64,000 bases of DNA from Flammeovirgaceae bacterium UBA7330 (GCA_002471275.1 DKPQ01000005.1:372001-436000); one strand, 5' to 3'; positions 52,776-61,623 are shown, counted from the first letter of the stretch. The notes: a model not told the origin generated them from the sequence alone. Translations and numbers: made by a program.

Positions 52776-53525
52776 TTATTCTATGCGAGATATGCAATTC
52801 ACCTCTACTGGTATGACCTGACCTGATGGAATTGTTAAACAGCTCGGATCCTCCGGACTTTGATATCCCATCAGAAGGGTTACTCCCAGATCATATTTTC
52901 CCTTAGTGGGGATCAACGAACTAATTTCGGGATTGTGAGCGACAGGTTGAAGCCATATATTGTCACCTGTCCCTAGCGAATCAGTAAGCCTGAACCAGTT
53001 GTTTTGCCAGATACCATACCCACACAAGCTGTTTTCAAAGGAAGTATTCAGTTGACATGTGCTTGTCTGCCTGATTTGTGCTAGCAAAGGATCAATCGTA
53101 ATCGTTCTGCCATTAGAGGCATTCTGAACAATGATTCTCGTACTGTCATCAGTGTGTATACTACCAATCACTGATTTCAGATCTATGGTAATCATAGGTT
53201 TGAGCAAAGCCTCACATGGGTCATCGTTGGCCTGGTGAAAAACTTTGAGAAAAATCTCTTTATAATTATTGACCTCCTTCACTTCCCCATCCCAGACTAC
53301 CCTGAAAGCATGCACTTTACAACCTCCTGCATAGCTCAGATACATGTTCAACTTCCCTTCTTCAGGTGAAATTCCCACGATATTATAGGCATCATTTGGC
53401 CCGGAAAATGTCGCAGAAACATCATAATCCAGGGCTGTATTGTTATCAACCGGAGTAAAATCGAGCCCACTCTCCAGGCAGCCTGTGAGGACACTAAGTA
53501 AAAATATGAAGTATAGTAACCTCAA
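52776..53525 (-). CDS. lipoprotein of unknown function
   Basis: A 249-residue lipoprotein (lipobox LTGC, Cys16). The mature part contains several Cys (GGCKVHAF, DPCEALL, TCQLN, LCGYG, SCLTI, NCISR) that could form disulfides, and is otherwise rich in Asn, Ser and Ile. No family is recognised. It stands alone, with 79 bases to the aldo/keto reductase gene upstream. Confidence 0.8.
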   Translation of the reverse strand: MRLLYFIFLLSVLTGCLESGLDFTPVDNNTALDYDVSATFSGPNDAYNIVGISPEEGKLNMYLSYAGGCKVHAFRVVWDGEVKEVNNYKEIFLKVFHQANDDPCEALLKPMITIDLKSVIGSIHTDDSTRIIVQNASNGRTITIDPLLAQIRQTSTCQLNTSFENSLCGYGIWQNNWFRLTDSLGTGDNIWLQPVAHNPEISSLIPTKGKYDLGVTLLMGYQSPEDPSCLTIPSGQVIPVEVNCISRIE

Positions 53526-53604
53526 GCTATGTGTTGTTAATTACCTATAAAGACACCGGGTGAATGAAATAGGTTGCCAGAACCAATTCAAATTCATACC
53601 ATAA

Positions 53605-54597
53605 TTAAACAATCTGGAGCTTGTTTAGTTTCTCCGTAATTTCATCAACTATTTCAGTATCCAGATCAAAGCTCAATGCCTGAGCATTTTGAGCGACCTG
53701 TTCCTTATTTCTTGCGCCTACCAGCACAGAAGTGATACCTGGCTGCTGAAGCGTCCAGTTGATCACCAATTGAGCCAATGTAGCATCATGTTTTTCAGCT
53801 ATTGGTTTTATTTCATCCAGGAAGGCATTGGTCCGGGATAGATTAGGTTCCTGAAAAAACTTGGTCGACTTCCTGTGATCTCCTTCGTTAAATTTATAAT
53901 CTGAAGTAATTTTTCCTGTGAGCAACCCTCTCTGTAGTGGACTGTAAGCCAGGATGCCAATCCCATTGTCGATGCAAAAAGGTACAACCTCCTTTTCAAT
54001 ATCTCTAAGTACCATGCTATAAGGCACCTGATTAGATGCCAGGGGAGTCACCCCATGAGCAATTTTCATTTGGTCCACGGAATAATTGCTTACGCCGGCA
54101 CTTCTTATTTTTCCTTCTTTCTTAAGTTGATCCACCGCTTCAAAGCTCTCTTCAATAGGTGTGGTCTTGTCTGGCCAGTGGATCTGGTACAGGTCAATAT
54201 AGTCAGTGCCTAATCTTTTCAGGCTTTCTTCACATTCATTGATGATGCTCTGCTTACCGGCAAACTTGTGGATTTTAACAGGTGTTCCGTCATTCTTTTT
54301 ACTCTCGAAATAAAAATCACCTTCTTTGGTGTCCCAGCGCATTCCAAATTTTGTCAGCAGTTGGATTTTGTCCCTTGAGTAAGATTTCACTGCTTCACCA
54401 ACGATCTTTTCACTGTGCCCAAATCCATAAATTGGCGCAGTATCGATAGAGGTGATGCCGTGGTCAATGGAAGTTTTGATAGCAGTGACGGCCTCTTTAT
54501 CATCCGAACCGCCCCACATCCATCCACCGATGGCCCATGCACCGAATACCATTGGAGTAATTTCTACATCTGACTTTCCTAGTTTGACTTTCTTCAT
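53605..54597 (-). CDS. aldo/keto reductase
   Basis: A 330-residue NADPH-dependent reductase of the AKR superfamily. The active-site residues fit: Asp and Tyr in SIDTAPIYGFGHSEKIVG (about 50-67), Lys in LTKFG (about 80-84), and QIHWPDKTTPIE (about 137-148) with the catalytic His. The C-terminal SVLVGARNKEQVAQNAQAL binds the cofactor phosphate. Substrate unknown. Confidence 0.94.
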   Translation of the reverse strand: MKKVKLGKSDVEITPMVFGAWAIGGWMWGGSDDKEAVTAIKTSIDHGITSIDTAPIYGFGHSEKIVGEAVKSYSRDKIQLLTKFGMRWDTKEGDFYFESKKNDGTPVKIHKFAGKQSIINECEESLKRLGTDYIDLYQIHWPDKTTPIEESFEAVDQLKKEGKIRSAGVSNYSVDQMKIAHGVTPLASNQVPYSMVLRDIEKEVVPFCIDNGIGILAYSPLQRGLLTGKITSDYKFNEGDHRKSTKFFQEPNLSRTNAFLDEIKPIAEKHDATLAQLVINWTLQQPGITSVLVGARNKEQVAQNAQALSFDLDTEIVDEITEKLNKLQIV

Positions 54598-54721
54598 TGG
54601 TTTATTTTAATACTATTTCTACTTTTATCATACTAAACATCAGCAGACAATGTTTAGGAATCATCAATTATACAGTGATTTGGCTTAAATTGCCGACTCC
54701 AATCAAATCTAGTTCAATACA

Positions 54722-55183
54722 ATGAGCCAACTTATAATTAATAATCTGGCGGAATTTAAACAATATGTAGGCAAGGACTTAGGCCAGTCTGAAAATTTAA
54801 GGATCACCCAGGAACAGATCAATCAGTTTGCTGATGCCACACTGGATCATCAATGGATCCACACCGATCCGGAGCGAGCCAAGGAAGGACCATTCGGCAC
54901 CACTATCGCACATGGATACCTTAGTCTTTCACTGGTACCGTACTTATGGGCACAAATTCTTGAAGTCCGTAATCTGAAAATGATGATCAACTATGGTATT
55001 GAGCGGTTGAGGTTTAGCCAGCCAGTGAAGGTGGACGATGAAGTCGTATTGAAGGCTCACCTGGAGGCTGTTACCGACCTGAGAGGGATCACCAAAGCTG
55101 AGGTAGGTGCACGCATGGAAGTGATTGGCGAGAAAAAACCTGTGTTCACAGCAACTTTGATCCTACTTTATCATTTTGAGTGA
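54722..55183 (+). CDS. MaoC family dehydratase (R-hydratase-like)
   Basis: A 153-residue hot-dog-fold enzyme that hydrates enoyl-CoA thioesters. The hydratase-2 motif is present: FADATLDHQWIHTDPERAKEGPFGTTIAHGYLSLSL (about 36-71, in parts), including the Asp and His of the active site. Length is normal for PhaJ-type proteins. It is divergent from the aldo/keto reductase gene (124 bases). The 80 bases after its stop hold a GGCCTAGGCC palindrome (55185-55194) and no gene. Confidence 0.94.
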   Translation: MSQLIINNLAEFKQYVGKDLGQSENLRITQEQINQFADATLDHQWIHTDPERAKEGPFGTTIAHGYLSLSLVPYLWAQILEVRNLKMMINYGIERLRFSQPVKVDDEVVLKAHLEAVTDLRGITKAEVGARMEVIGEKKPVFTATLILLYHFE

Positions 55184-55277
55184 TGGCCTAGGCCTCAATT
55201 GATGATGGCAATTGTTTGGGTTTCTGGAGTCAGTTAACTTCTTGCTGATTTCTTATTACTGCAATTTAAAAATACCG

Positions 55278-55395
55278 CCCTGGCTGCGCTGGAATTTTTA
55301 TTCCCTTCGCTCATTCAAATAAATTCAATTCGTTCAGGATTAAAAAAAGCTCCGATGACTCGGAGCCTTTGCTTTCTTGTCGAGGTGACTGGATT
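55278..55395 (-). repeat. decayed copy A of the tRNA-Pro 3' flank
   Basis: This 118-base unit matches the tRNA-Pro 3' flanking unit (55446-55561) over its whole length with gaps: CCCTGGCTG, a TCGCTCATT core, a T7 terminator, and then an exact 28-base block (55368-55395 equals 55534-55561) that includes the last 15 bases of the tRNA. The rest of the tRNA is missing. Its terminator stem GCTCCGA/TCGGAGC is at 55349-55366, with the T run at 55342-55348 (minus strand). Confidence 0.8.
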
Positions 55396-55445
55396 ACTTG
55401 CAGTGATCCAGTGGTCTAAAAAATTCCGAAAGCAAAACAGCCAGT

Positions 55446-55561
55446 CCCTGGCTGTATAATTTTATATTCCTATCGCTCATTGAAACGCTGTTTCATTCAC
55501 TTTGGAATATAAAAAAACCCGACTTCGCCGGGTTTTGCTTTCTTGTCGAGGTGACTGGATT
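55446..55561 (-). repeat. copy B of the tRNA-Pro 3' flank
   Basis: The intact unit, directly joined to tRNA-Pro. Inside it is a nested hairpin: TTATATTCC (55462-55470) pairs with GGAATATAA (55504-55512), enclosing TGAAAC-GCT-GTTTCA (55481-55495). In copy A this structure has decayed. The block CCCTGGCTG also starts a separate inverted repeat CAGCCAG-TCC-CTGGCTG (55438-55454). Confidence 0.75.
55511..55534 (-). terminator. rho-independent terminator of tRNA-Pro
   Basis: On the minus strand AACCCG/CGGGTT with a 7-base loop (55516-55534), followed by seven T (55517-55511). It lies 11 bases beyond the tRNA 3' end. Confidence 0.8.
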
Positions 55562-55620
55562 CGAACCAGCGGCCCCCACGTCCCTAACGTGGTGCGCTAA
55601 CCGGGCTGCGCTACACCTCG
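55546..55620 (-). tRNA. tRNA-Pro (anticodon AGG)
   Basis: A 75-base cloverleaf on the minus strand: acceptor CGAGGTG/CACCTCG with the C1-G72 pair typical of bacterial tRNA-Pro and discriminator A, D-arm GCGC/GCGC, anticodon stem CCACG/CGTGG with loop TTAGGGA giving AGG with G37, and T-arm GCTGG/CCAGT with loop TTCGAAT. CCA is not encoded. The AGG anticodon is unusual, since bacteria normally carry GGG and/or TGG for proline. Confidence 0.93.
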
Positions 55621-55696
55621 AATAAATTTCGAATGGTAAAATTATTATTTACTGGTGAATAATTAAACTTAAAGAAGTTCGGATCTTTTTTCACCC

Positions 55697-55825
55697 AAAA
55701 AATAAGGGAGTGATTTGCATCACTCCCTATTAAGATTAACCCTACTAACTGGTTGGGTTTAATCTCGTGACCTGGCATTGCACCAGATCTAAATCACCGC
55801 CTAAATTTACTCGCCTTTGCGAATG
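55697..55825 (-). ncRNA. candidate small RNA with three hairpins and own terminator
   Basis: On the minus strand three stem-loops stand in a row: GTGA/CTGG with CCAG/TCAC (55767-55797), GATTAAACCC/GGGTTAATC (55734-55764) and a perfect 10-pair terminator AGGGAGTGAT/ATCACTCCCT with a 4-base loop (55705-55728) followed by TATTTTTT (to 55697). An exact -7 element TATTTTTG is at 55839-55832, which would start the RNA near 55825. No protein frame covers it, and a tRNA, not a coding gene, comes next, so it is not a leader. The length (about 129 bases) fits a 6S-like or other Bacteroidota small RNA, but I cannot assign a family. Confidence 0.6.
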
Positions 55826-55831
55826 TTAACG

Positions 55832-55839
55832 CAAAAATA
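55832..55839 (-). promoter_or_regulatory. -7 promoter element for the candidate small RNA
   Basis: TATTTTTG on the minus strand matches TAnnTTTG exactly. The nearest TTG (55858-55856) is 16 bases upstream, slightly short of the usual 19-20. Confidence 0.45.
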
Positions 55840-55980
55840 ACAAACAAGTTGTGAACAACCTGACTAAAATGAATTTTCTCCTCATTTTTCTTGTATTTTT
55901 TTGGAAAAATGAGAAATACTTGGATTCAGGTGGTTTTGAAAACTATTTATTTATTTTGTTGATTCAATCCAGCTTTAAAA

Positions 55981-58593
55981 ATGAGGAATAGCATCATCCT
56001 GATTATTTTTTTCTGCTTATGCATGGGGAATCTCCACGCTCAGAGCCCATCCCGACTGATGCGTACTCACGAAAAAGGTGATTTCGCCAAAACCAGAGAA
56101 CTGATCGTCAAATCTCTGGAAAAGGATTCCATCAATCCTGCAGCGAAATATCTTTACTCCATATTGTTTATGCTTGATCCATTTAGGTTGGATACGGATT
56201 CAGCCAGGTGGTTTATCAATGCTGCCATTGCTGATTATGAATCTGTGGGACCAGATGTAGTGGAAGATTTACAAAAGTCCGGAGTTACGCTGGACAGTCT
56301 CCAAAAGCAAAAACTAATTGTTACCTCAGACGCATTTGACAAAGCAAAGGCCCAATCCACCGTCTATGCACTCGATTACTTTCTTCAATATTATCCGGAA
56401 GCTCCGCAGCAGGAAAGAGCCATATTCATAAGAGACAGCCTGGCCTATGATCAAGCCAAGGACGTTAATACCTGGCTTTCATACAAAACATATCTGGAGA
56501 CTTATCCGGATTCTTATTATTACGAAGAAGCCGATAAACATTATCAGCGACTCATTTTTTTGGAGCGTACACTGGATAATAAACTGAGCAGTTATATCCG
56601 GTTTCTCAAAGAATTTCCTCAAACACCCCACAGGGATGAAATCGAATGGGTGATCCTTACCAGAACCACAGTCGATCATCGATGGGAATCATATCTCTCT
56701 TTTTTGAAGAATTATCCGCACACACATTATCGAAAACAGATCACAGATGTGATGTACTATATCGATAAGATCAATGGGTATCCAAGATACAACGATCTTT
56801 TAAGCCTGATCAACAGTCAGGATTCGGTAAACCAGGCAAAGACAGCTGAGTACCATTTGCTAATACCATTTTATGTAGATGGGAAATATGGTTTTATGAG
56901 TTCAAAAGGGGAAACCATCCTGGAAAATCAGTTTGAATCTATCAACGAGTTGTATTACTGTGGTGGAATTACCGATGAGTGGCTGTTGGTGGGAAAAGAC
57001 CATGCAGCCAGGGTGATTACGCGATCAGGAGAGGTGCTTCTTGAAAAAGTTTCGGGATTTGAAGACATCGGTAACGGCCTGATGCTGGTCGACTATGGCA
57101 AGGGAAGTTATCTGTATCATAAATCTGGCTTTAGGATCAGTGAACGTTTATATCAGGATGCTGAAGTGGTCGGCAATAAATTCATCAAAGTGAAGAAAGA
57201 TGAAAAGTGGGGATTACTTTCGGTCCTGGGTGAGTCCATTCTGGATGAAAAATATGAATCTATTGAAAGTATCGGAAAATTTATTCTGGTTGGCGAAGAG
57301 GGTGAATATCACGCCACCAATGTCGAACAGATAGCAGAGGGAATCAAAGATTTAAGTATCGGCTTTAAAACCAGCTTCGATGACTTTGAAGTGCTGGGGG
57401 ATACTTTGCTTCTTACTTTTAATGGTGACAACGAAGCACTTTACGACTCAAACCTCAATCTGATCATTCCTGAAAAAGATCACAGGATATTTACCTATGG
57501 AGCCTCTTGGTATGTAAAGGGTGCCGAAGGATATCAGATATACAACCGAAACAGTGATGAGCTGATTAATCAGACTTTTGAACATTTGGATGTCAATAAT
57601 GGATGGTTGTCTATCAAGCGGGAAAATGACTGGCTTTTGATCTCCCAGCGTTATAAAGTACTGCCCAAACAAGGCCTGGACTCTATCCGGCTGATCAATG
57701 ATCATGCTGCATTCATCAAAAAGGGTGATACGTTACAGTTGATATTTAACAGTGGAAGGATCGAGTGGCTGCAGCCTGATCAGAAGCTGATTCTACTTAC
57801 ATCCAGAGAAAGGACAAACCCGAATAAGCCTGAGTACATCATGCTATTCAATAAAAAATACCGCAAGATCCTTTCTTCAGAGGGGTCGATCCTTTTTGAT
57901 GGTGATTACGATCAGGTAGATTTCCTCACAGACTCTTTATTCACTTATCAATCCAGGGGTAAGTTTGGAATCCTTGATGCAAAGGGAGATAGGGTAGTAT
58001 CGGCAAAATACGAATCTATCAATACGAAGGATGACCTGATCCTATTACTGGAAAAGGGTAAAATTGGAAGTTACAATCCAAAGACCGGTGGACTCATTGC
58101 ACCGGAATATGACTCCAGGATTACTTCATTTGGTCATTATTTTTCTATCGTTAAAGACGGAAAGTATGGATTGATCAATGGTAAAAATAAGGTAGTGATA
58201 CCATTTAAATACGATGAGTTCATGATCTGGAATGATACCTCATTTTTAGCCCGTGATTCTACTGTTTGGACTCTTTTAACATTTGACAATGAGGTAATTG
58301 AAACCGGTTTGATGAATCCGACCGTAGTGGCAGAACGAGGAAGGGAGAAGTTTCTGAAAGTGATGAAAGATCAAACTTTTGGAATACTGAGTAGTAAACA
58401 AGGCCAGATACTGGAGCCAGCCTACAACGACATCGTCAATGTTGGCATTTACAAGGAACCAACCTTCTTTGCTGAGCAGCATCTTAAGGCAGCTGCCTTT
58501 TTTGTGGTCACCTATTTCGATCGATTGGGACAATCATTGAGATCACAGGCTTATCGTCCGGAAGAGTATAGCAAGATCTATTGTGATCAGTGA
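55981..58593 (+). CDS. exported WG-repeat protein
   Basis: An 870-residue protein with a signal peptide (about 1-21, GNLHAQ). The N-terminal third (about 22-280) is helical with TPR-like and YLETYPDSYYYEEA/FLKEFPQTPHRDE repeats. From about 295 on it contains WG-type repeats such as YGFMSSKGETILENQFESI, WGLLSVLGESILDEKYESI, FGILDAKGDRVVSAKYESI and YGLINGKNKVVIPFKYDEF. WG-repeat proteins of this layout are common in Bacteroidota, with no known enzymatic role. Its stop overlaps the convergent moeA by 7 bases. Confidence 0.9.
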   Translation: MRNSIILIIFFCLCMGNLHAQSPSRLMRTHEKGDFAKTRELIVKSLEKDSINPAAKYLYSILFMLDPFRLDTDSARWFINAAIADYESVGPDVVEDLQKSGVTLDSLQKQKLIVTSDAFDKAKAQSTVYALDYFLQYYPEAPQQERAIFIRDSLAYDQAKDVNTWLSYKTYLETYPDSYYYEEADKHYQRLIFLERTLDNKLSSYIRFLKEFPQTPHRDEIEWVILTRTTVDHRWESYLSFLKNYPHTHYRKQITDVMYYIDKINGYPRYNDLLSLINSQDSVNQAKTAEYHLLIPFYVDGKYGFMSSKGETILENQFESINELYYCGGITDEWLLVGKDHAARVITRSGEVLLEKVSGFEDIGNGLMLVDYGKGSYLYHKSGFRISERLYQDAEVVGNKFIKVKKDEKWGLLSVLGESILDEKYESIESIGKFILVGEEGEYHATNVEQIAEGIKDLSIGFKTSFDDFEVLGDTLLLTFNGDNEALYDSNLNLIIPEKDHRIFTYGASWYVKGAEGYQIYNRNSDELINQTFEHLDVNNGWLSIKRENDWLLISQRYKVLPKQGLDSIRLINDHAAFIKKGDTLQLIFNSGRIEWLQPDQKLILLTSRERTNPNKPEYIMLFNKKYRKILSSEGSILFDGDYDQVDFLTDSLFTYQSRGKFGILDAKGDRVVSAKYESINTKDDLILLLEKGKIGSYNPKTGGLIAPEYDSRITSFGHYFSIVKDGKYGLINGKNKVVIPFKYDEFMIWNDTSFLARDSTVWTLLTFDNEVIETGLMNPTVVAERGREKFLKVMKDQTFGILSSKQGQILEPAYNDIVNVGIYKEPTFFAEQHLKAAAFFVVTYFDRLGQSLRSQAYRPEEYSKIYCDQ

Positions 58594-59750
58594 GTGAGCC
58601 AACAGCTGATTTTTTCTCCTCTGTTGTATGTTTTTTGTTCATCCATCAGTGCCAATGCATTCCCGGTAGCCATGCTATAAAGCATACTTGATCCCTGCCC
58701 CTCCAGGATTTGTACTTCATTGTTGTCAATTTTAGCCTTCATAAATGAAGGTCGGTCAGACTTCAAGGTAAATGAAGTAGCAAGGGGTAATTCAAAGCTT
58801 GTCAAGCCTTCAAATGGCCCTCCTGAGAGCTTTTTAAGGAGTGGGTATACATAGACATACAAACACACCAAAGAGGAAGCAGGGTTGCCTGGTAGCCCGA
58901 AAACAAATTTTGAACCCTTTTTGCCAAAATAAAGGGGCTTTCCGGGTTTTTGGAAGACCCGGTAAAAGATTTCTTCGACCCCATTTTCTTCCAGGGCTTT
59001 TTTCACGAAGTCATAATCGCCTACCGAGATCCCTCCTGAAATGAGCAAGACATCCGATCGATCCAACTGTTTCTCAATGGCTTGCCTGGTACTATCGAAA
59101 TCATCTTTGATATGATGATACCCTGATGAGAATCCAAGTTGTTTCAGGGTAGCCCTTAAGGTATGGCTATTTGATTCATAGAGTTGCCCCTCTTTCAATG
59201 GTTGACCCGGCTGAACCAATTCATCACCTGTTGTCAAAAGGGTGATTCCGGGTTTGGAAAAAACATTTACTGCAGTCATCCCAAAAGAACTGAGTAGCCC
59301 GATGACGGATGAATTGATTTTCTGACCGGTGGCGAAAACCTCCGAGCCCCTCTTTATTTGCTCACCCTTTCTGCGAATATTTTTCCCGGGATCAGGTGAA
59401 TCTTCAATGGTTAACCTTCCACCTTCCACGTGGGTTTTTTCCTGCATGATCACTGCCTGACAGTCTTGAGGTACCCTGGCACCGGTAAAGATCCTGAATG
59501 CCTGACCCTGCGCACAAAGATACGTATTGGTATCACCCGCCTGGATCTCACCGATGATCTCGTAGGAGGGACCATCACCAGAGATAGCATACCCATCCAT
59601 CGCAGAATTGTCAAACGAAGGCAGGTCCATTGGAGCAATAATGGGTTCAGCCAGATAATGATTTAAACTCTCCATGACCGGGAGAGAACGTTTCTGCCGC
59701 TCCATAGGCTGTGAAGCGATTAATTCGATGGCTTCCTGAATTGATATCAT
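58587..59750 (-). CDS. moeA: molybdopterin molybdotransferase
   Basis: Inserts molybdate into adenylylated molybdopterin. The 387-residue protein has the MoeA domains in order: DLPSFDNSAMDGYAI (about 43-57), IFTGARVPQDCQAVIMQE (about 87-104), LLTTGDELVQPGQPL (about 168-182), LISGGISVGDYDFVKKAL (about 233-250) and FGLPGNPASSLVCLYVYV (about 279-296). Last gene of the moa operon, overlapping moaA by 4 bases. Confidence 0.97.
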   Translation of the reverse strand: MISIQEAIELIASQPMERQKRSLPVMESLNHYLAEPIIAPMDLPSFDNSAMDGYAISGDGPSYEIIGEIQAGDTNTYLCAQGQAFRIFTGARVPQDCQAVIMQEKTHVEGGRLTIEDSPDPGKNIRRKGEQIKRGSEVFATGQKINSSVIGLLSSFGMTAVNVFSKPGITLLTTGDELVQPGQPLKEGQLYESNSHTLRATLKQLGFSSGYHHIKDDFDSTRQAIEKQLDRSDVLLISGGISVGDYDFVKKALEENGVEEIFYRVFQKPGKPLYFGKKGSKFVFGLPGNPASSLVCLYVYVYPLLKKLSGGPFEGLTSFELPLATSFTLKSDRPSFMKAKIDNNEVQILEGQGSSMLYSMATGNALALMDEQKTYNRGEKISCWLTH

Positions 59751-60727
59751 CCACCTATTGAAATCATGGCCCTGTTTTGTTCGTACTGATCGCTGGTGAA
59801 GGTGTCCATTCCATCCCTGGAGAATTTCTTGGTTTTGATAGACGTCAGAATGAGATCCGTCACGTCATTTCCAGCCCTAACCGGTGTTAAGAGATCAGTT
59901 TCAGACCGGGCAAAAAGGCAATTTTTCATTTGCCCATTTGCGGTAATCCTCAATCGATTACATCCGGAACAAAATGGGTTGGTCACTGTGCTGATGATTC
60001 CAAATTTTCCATTGAAACCATCTACCTGGTAGTTGTGAGAGGTACTGTGGACCGGGTCTTTAAGCTTTTTCAGTGGGTATTTTGCACCTACGATATCCAG
60101 GATTTCCTGCTGGCTCACGCATTTGGAGACATCCCATTTATTTTCATGGAAAGGCATAAACTCAATGAATTTGACAGCAAGATTTTGGTCTCTCGTCATC
60201 TCAATAAAATCCGGGATTTCAACATCATTTACTCCTTTGATGAGGACGATATTAAGTTTGATGTTGAAGCCTCTTCTCAGACCTTCATTGATATTCGCCA
60301 GGATCCTGTCGTAAAAGTCTCTTTTGGTGATAAAAACAGACTTGGTCTTATCCAGGGTGTCCAGGCTGATGTTGATATCCTTCAGTCCGATTTCTTCAAA
60401 CAGATCGTAAAACCTGTCCAGCAGGATGCCATTGGTGGTAATTTTTAGCTTTACCGGCAGCCTGGAAAGATCCCGAAAAAGTTGCTCCACATGCTTTCTG
60501 ACAAGCGGCTCTCCCCCGGTGAGTCTGATGGTATCCACACCCAATGAAACGAAGGTTTCGGCCAGTTTCATGATCTCTTCAAAGGTCATGATATGGGATT
60601 TTGGCATCAGCTCGATGCCATTTTCAGGCATACAATAGAAGCATCTGAGATTACATCTTTCTGTCAATGAAATCCTGAGGTAGGTATGCTCTCTACCGAA
60701 ATTGTCTATGATTTGCTTCTTTTTCAA
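59747..60727 (-). CDS. moaA: GTP 3',8-cyclase (radical SAM)
   Basis: Starts molybdopterin synthesis from GTP, with MoaC. The 326-residue radical SAM protein has CNLRCFYC (about 24-31) for one [4Fe-4S] cluster, the C-terminal cluster residues in NPFCSGCNRLRITANGQMKNC, and the conserved terminal GG (MISIGG). The MoaC-MoaB fusion gene is immediately upstream (4-base overlap). Confidence 0.97.
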   Translation of the reverse strand: MKKKQIIDNFGREHTYLRISLTERCNLRCFYCMPENGIELMPKSHIMTFEEIMKLAETFVSLGVDTIRLTGGEPLVRKHVEQLFRDLSRLPVKLKITTNGILLDRFYDLFEEIGLKDINISLDTLDKTKSVFITKRDFYDRILANINEGLRRGFNIKLNIVLIKGVNDVEIPDFIEMTRDQNLAVKFIEFMPFHENKWDVSKCVSQQEILDIVGAKYPLKKLKDPVHSTSHNYQVDGFNGKFGIISTVTNPFCSGCNRLRITANGQMKNCLFARSETDLLTPVRAGNDVTDLILTSIKTKKFSRDGMDTFTSDQYEQNRAMISIGG

Positions 60728-61617
60728 TCGTGCCTTCTTCCTTTGATAACATCAAAGATGTGAAACAAATGAGGGAAAACCGAATCCATGGCTTCCCGTG
60801 CTCCCCCAGAAGAGCCCGGAACACATAAAATAACAGAGCTATTGATCACGCCGGCGAGAGACCGTGAGAGCATGGCCCATGGCATTCTTTCCTGACCGTA
60901 CTTCCGCATGGTTTCCGAAACGCCAGTGAGTTCAAGGTCTAAAAGCGGCTTCACTACATCCGGTGTGACATCACGGGGTCCGGCTCCTGTACCACCTGTG
61001 AAGATGATGAGGTCCGTTTGATCAATCTGTGCTTTGATATCTTCGGCTTCATCCGGGATGATCACATAATCGATTTTGCTGAGGCCAAATCCTTCGAGCT
61101 TCTCTACAATGATTTTACCTGCCCGGTCTTCTTTTTCCTTTTTAGATACAGTATCGGAGCAAACGACTACCCTGGCTGTCAGATGAGGATAATCTTTTTT
61201 GTAAGATGATTTACCGCCTTTCTTCTCTAATAATTTAATTTCTCCGATCGTCACGCCTTTGTCTACAGGCTTGAGCATGTCGTACATGGTAAGCGCTACG
61301 ATACTGGCCCCATGCATGGCTTCCACCTCCACTCCGGTTTTGTAGATGGTTTTTACCGTCATTTTGATGGTGATTTCGAGTCCCGAAATCTCAAAATCAA
61401 TGCCCGTGTATTCGATGGGGAGCGGGTGACAGTCGGGGATGAGCTCAGCCGTCTTTTTCACCCCAAATAAACCGGCTGTTCGGGCTGTTTCAAAGACATT
61501 GCCTTTGGGGATCTTGTGCGCCTGGATCAGGTCAATTGTTTCCTGCTTGCTCACTTTTACAGTTGCCTGGGCTGTTGCAATTCTGAGTGTATTGCTTTTA
61601 TGTGTGATATCTACCAT
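60724..61617 (-). CDS. moaCB: bifunctional MoaC-MoaB fusion
   Basis: MoaC (cyclic pyranopterin monophosphate synthase) fused to a MoaB/MogA-type domain that adenylylates molybdopterin. The N-terminal half (about 1-150) has DCHPLPIEYTGID, EVEAMHGASIVALTMYDMLKPVDKG with the catalytic Asp and Lys. The C-terminal half (about 150-297) has FTGGTGAGPRDVTPDVV. The 297-residue length equals the two enzymes together. This fusion occurs in other Bacteroidota. Overlaps moaA by 4 bases. Confidence 0.95.
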   Translation of the reverse strand: MVDITHKSNTLRIATAQATVKVSKQETIDLIQAHKIPKGNVFETARTAGLFGVKKTAELIPDCHPLPIEYTGIDFEISGLEITIKMTVKTIYKTGVEVEAMHGASIVALTMYDMLKPVDKGVTIGEIKLLEKKGGKSSYKKDYPHLTARVVVCSDTVSKKEKEDRAGKIIVEKLEGFGLSKIDYVIIPDEAEDIKAQIDQTDLIIFTGGTGAGPRDVTPDVVKPLLDLELTGVSETMRKYGQERMPWAMLSRSLAGVINSSVILCVPGSSGGAREAMDSVFPHLFHIFDVIKGRRHD

Positions 61618-61623
61618 GAAAAA

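Noticed and set aside
55368..55561. CRISPR-like or att-like pair of 28-base direct repeats
   Set aside because: Only two copies, joined to a tRNA end and terminators, with no integrase, no cas gene and no spacer-like content.
55395..55624. Open plus-strand frame running through copy B and antisense to tRNA-Pro
   Set aside because: It has no start codon and covers the terminator and tRNA; tRNA antisense frames are often open.
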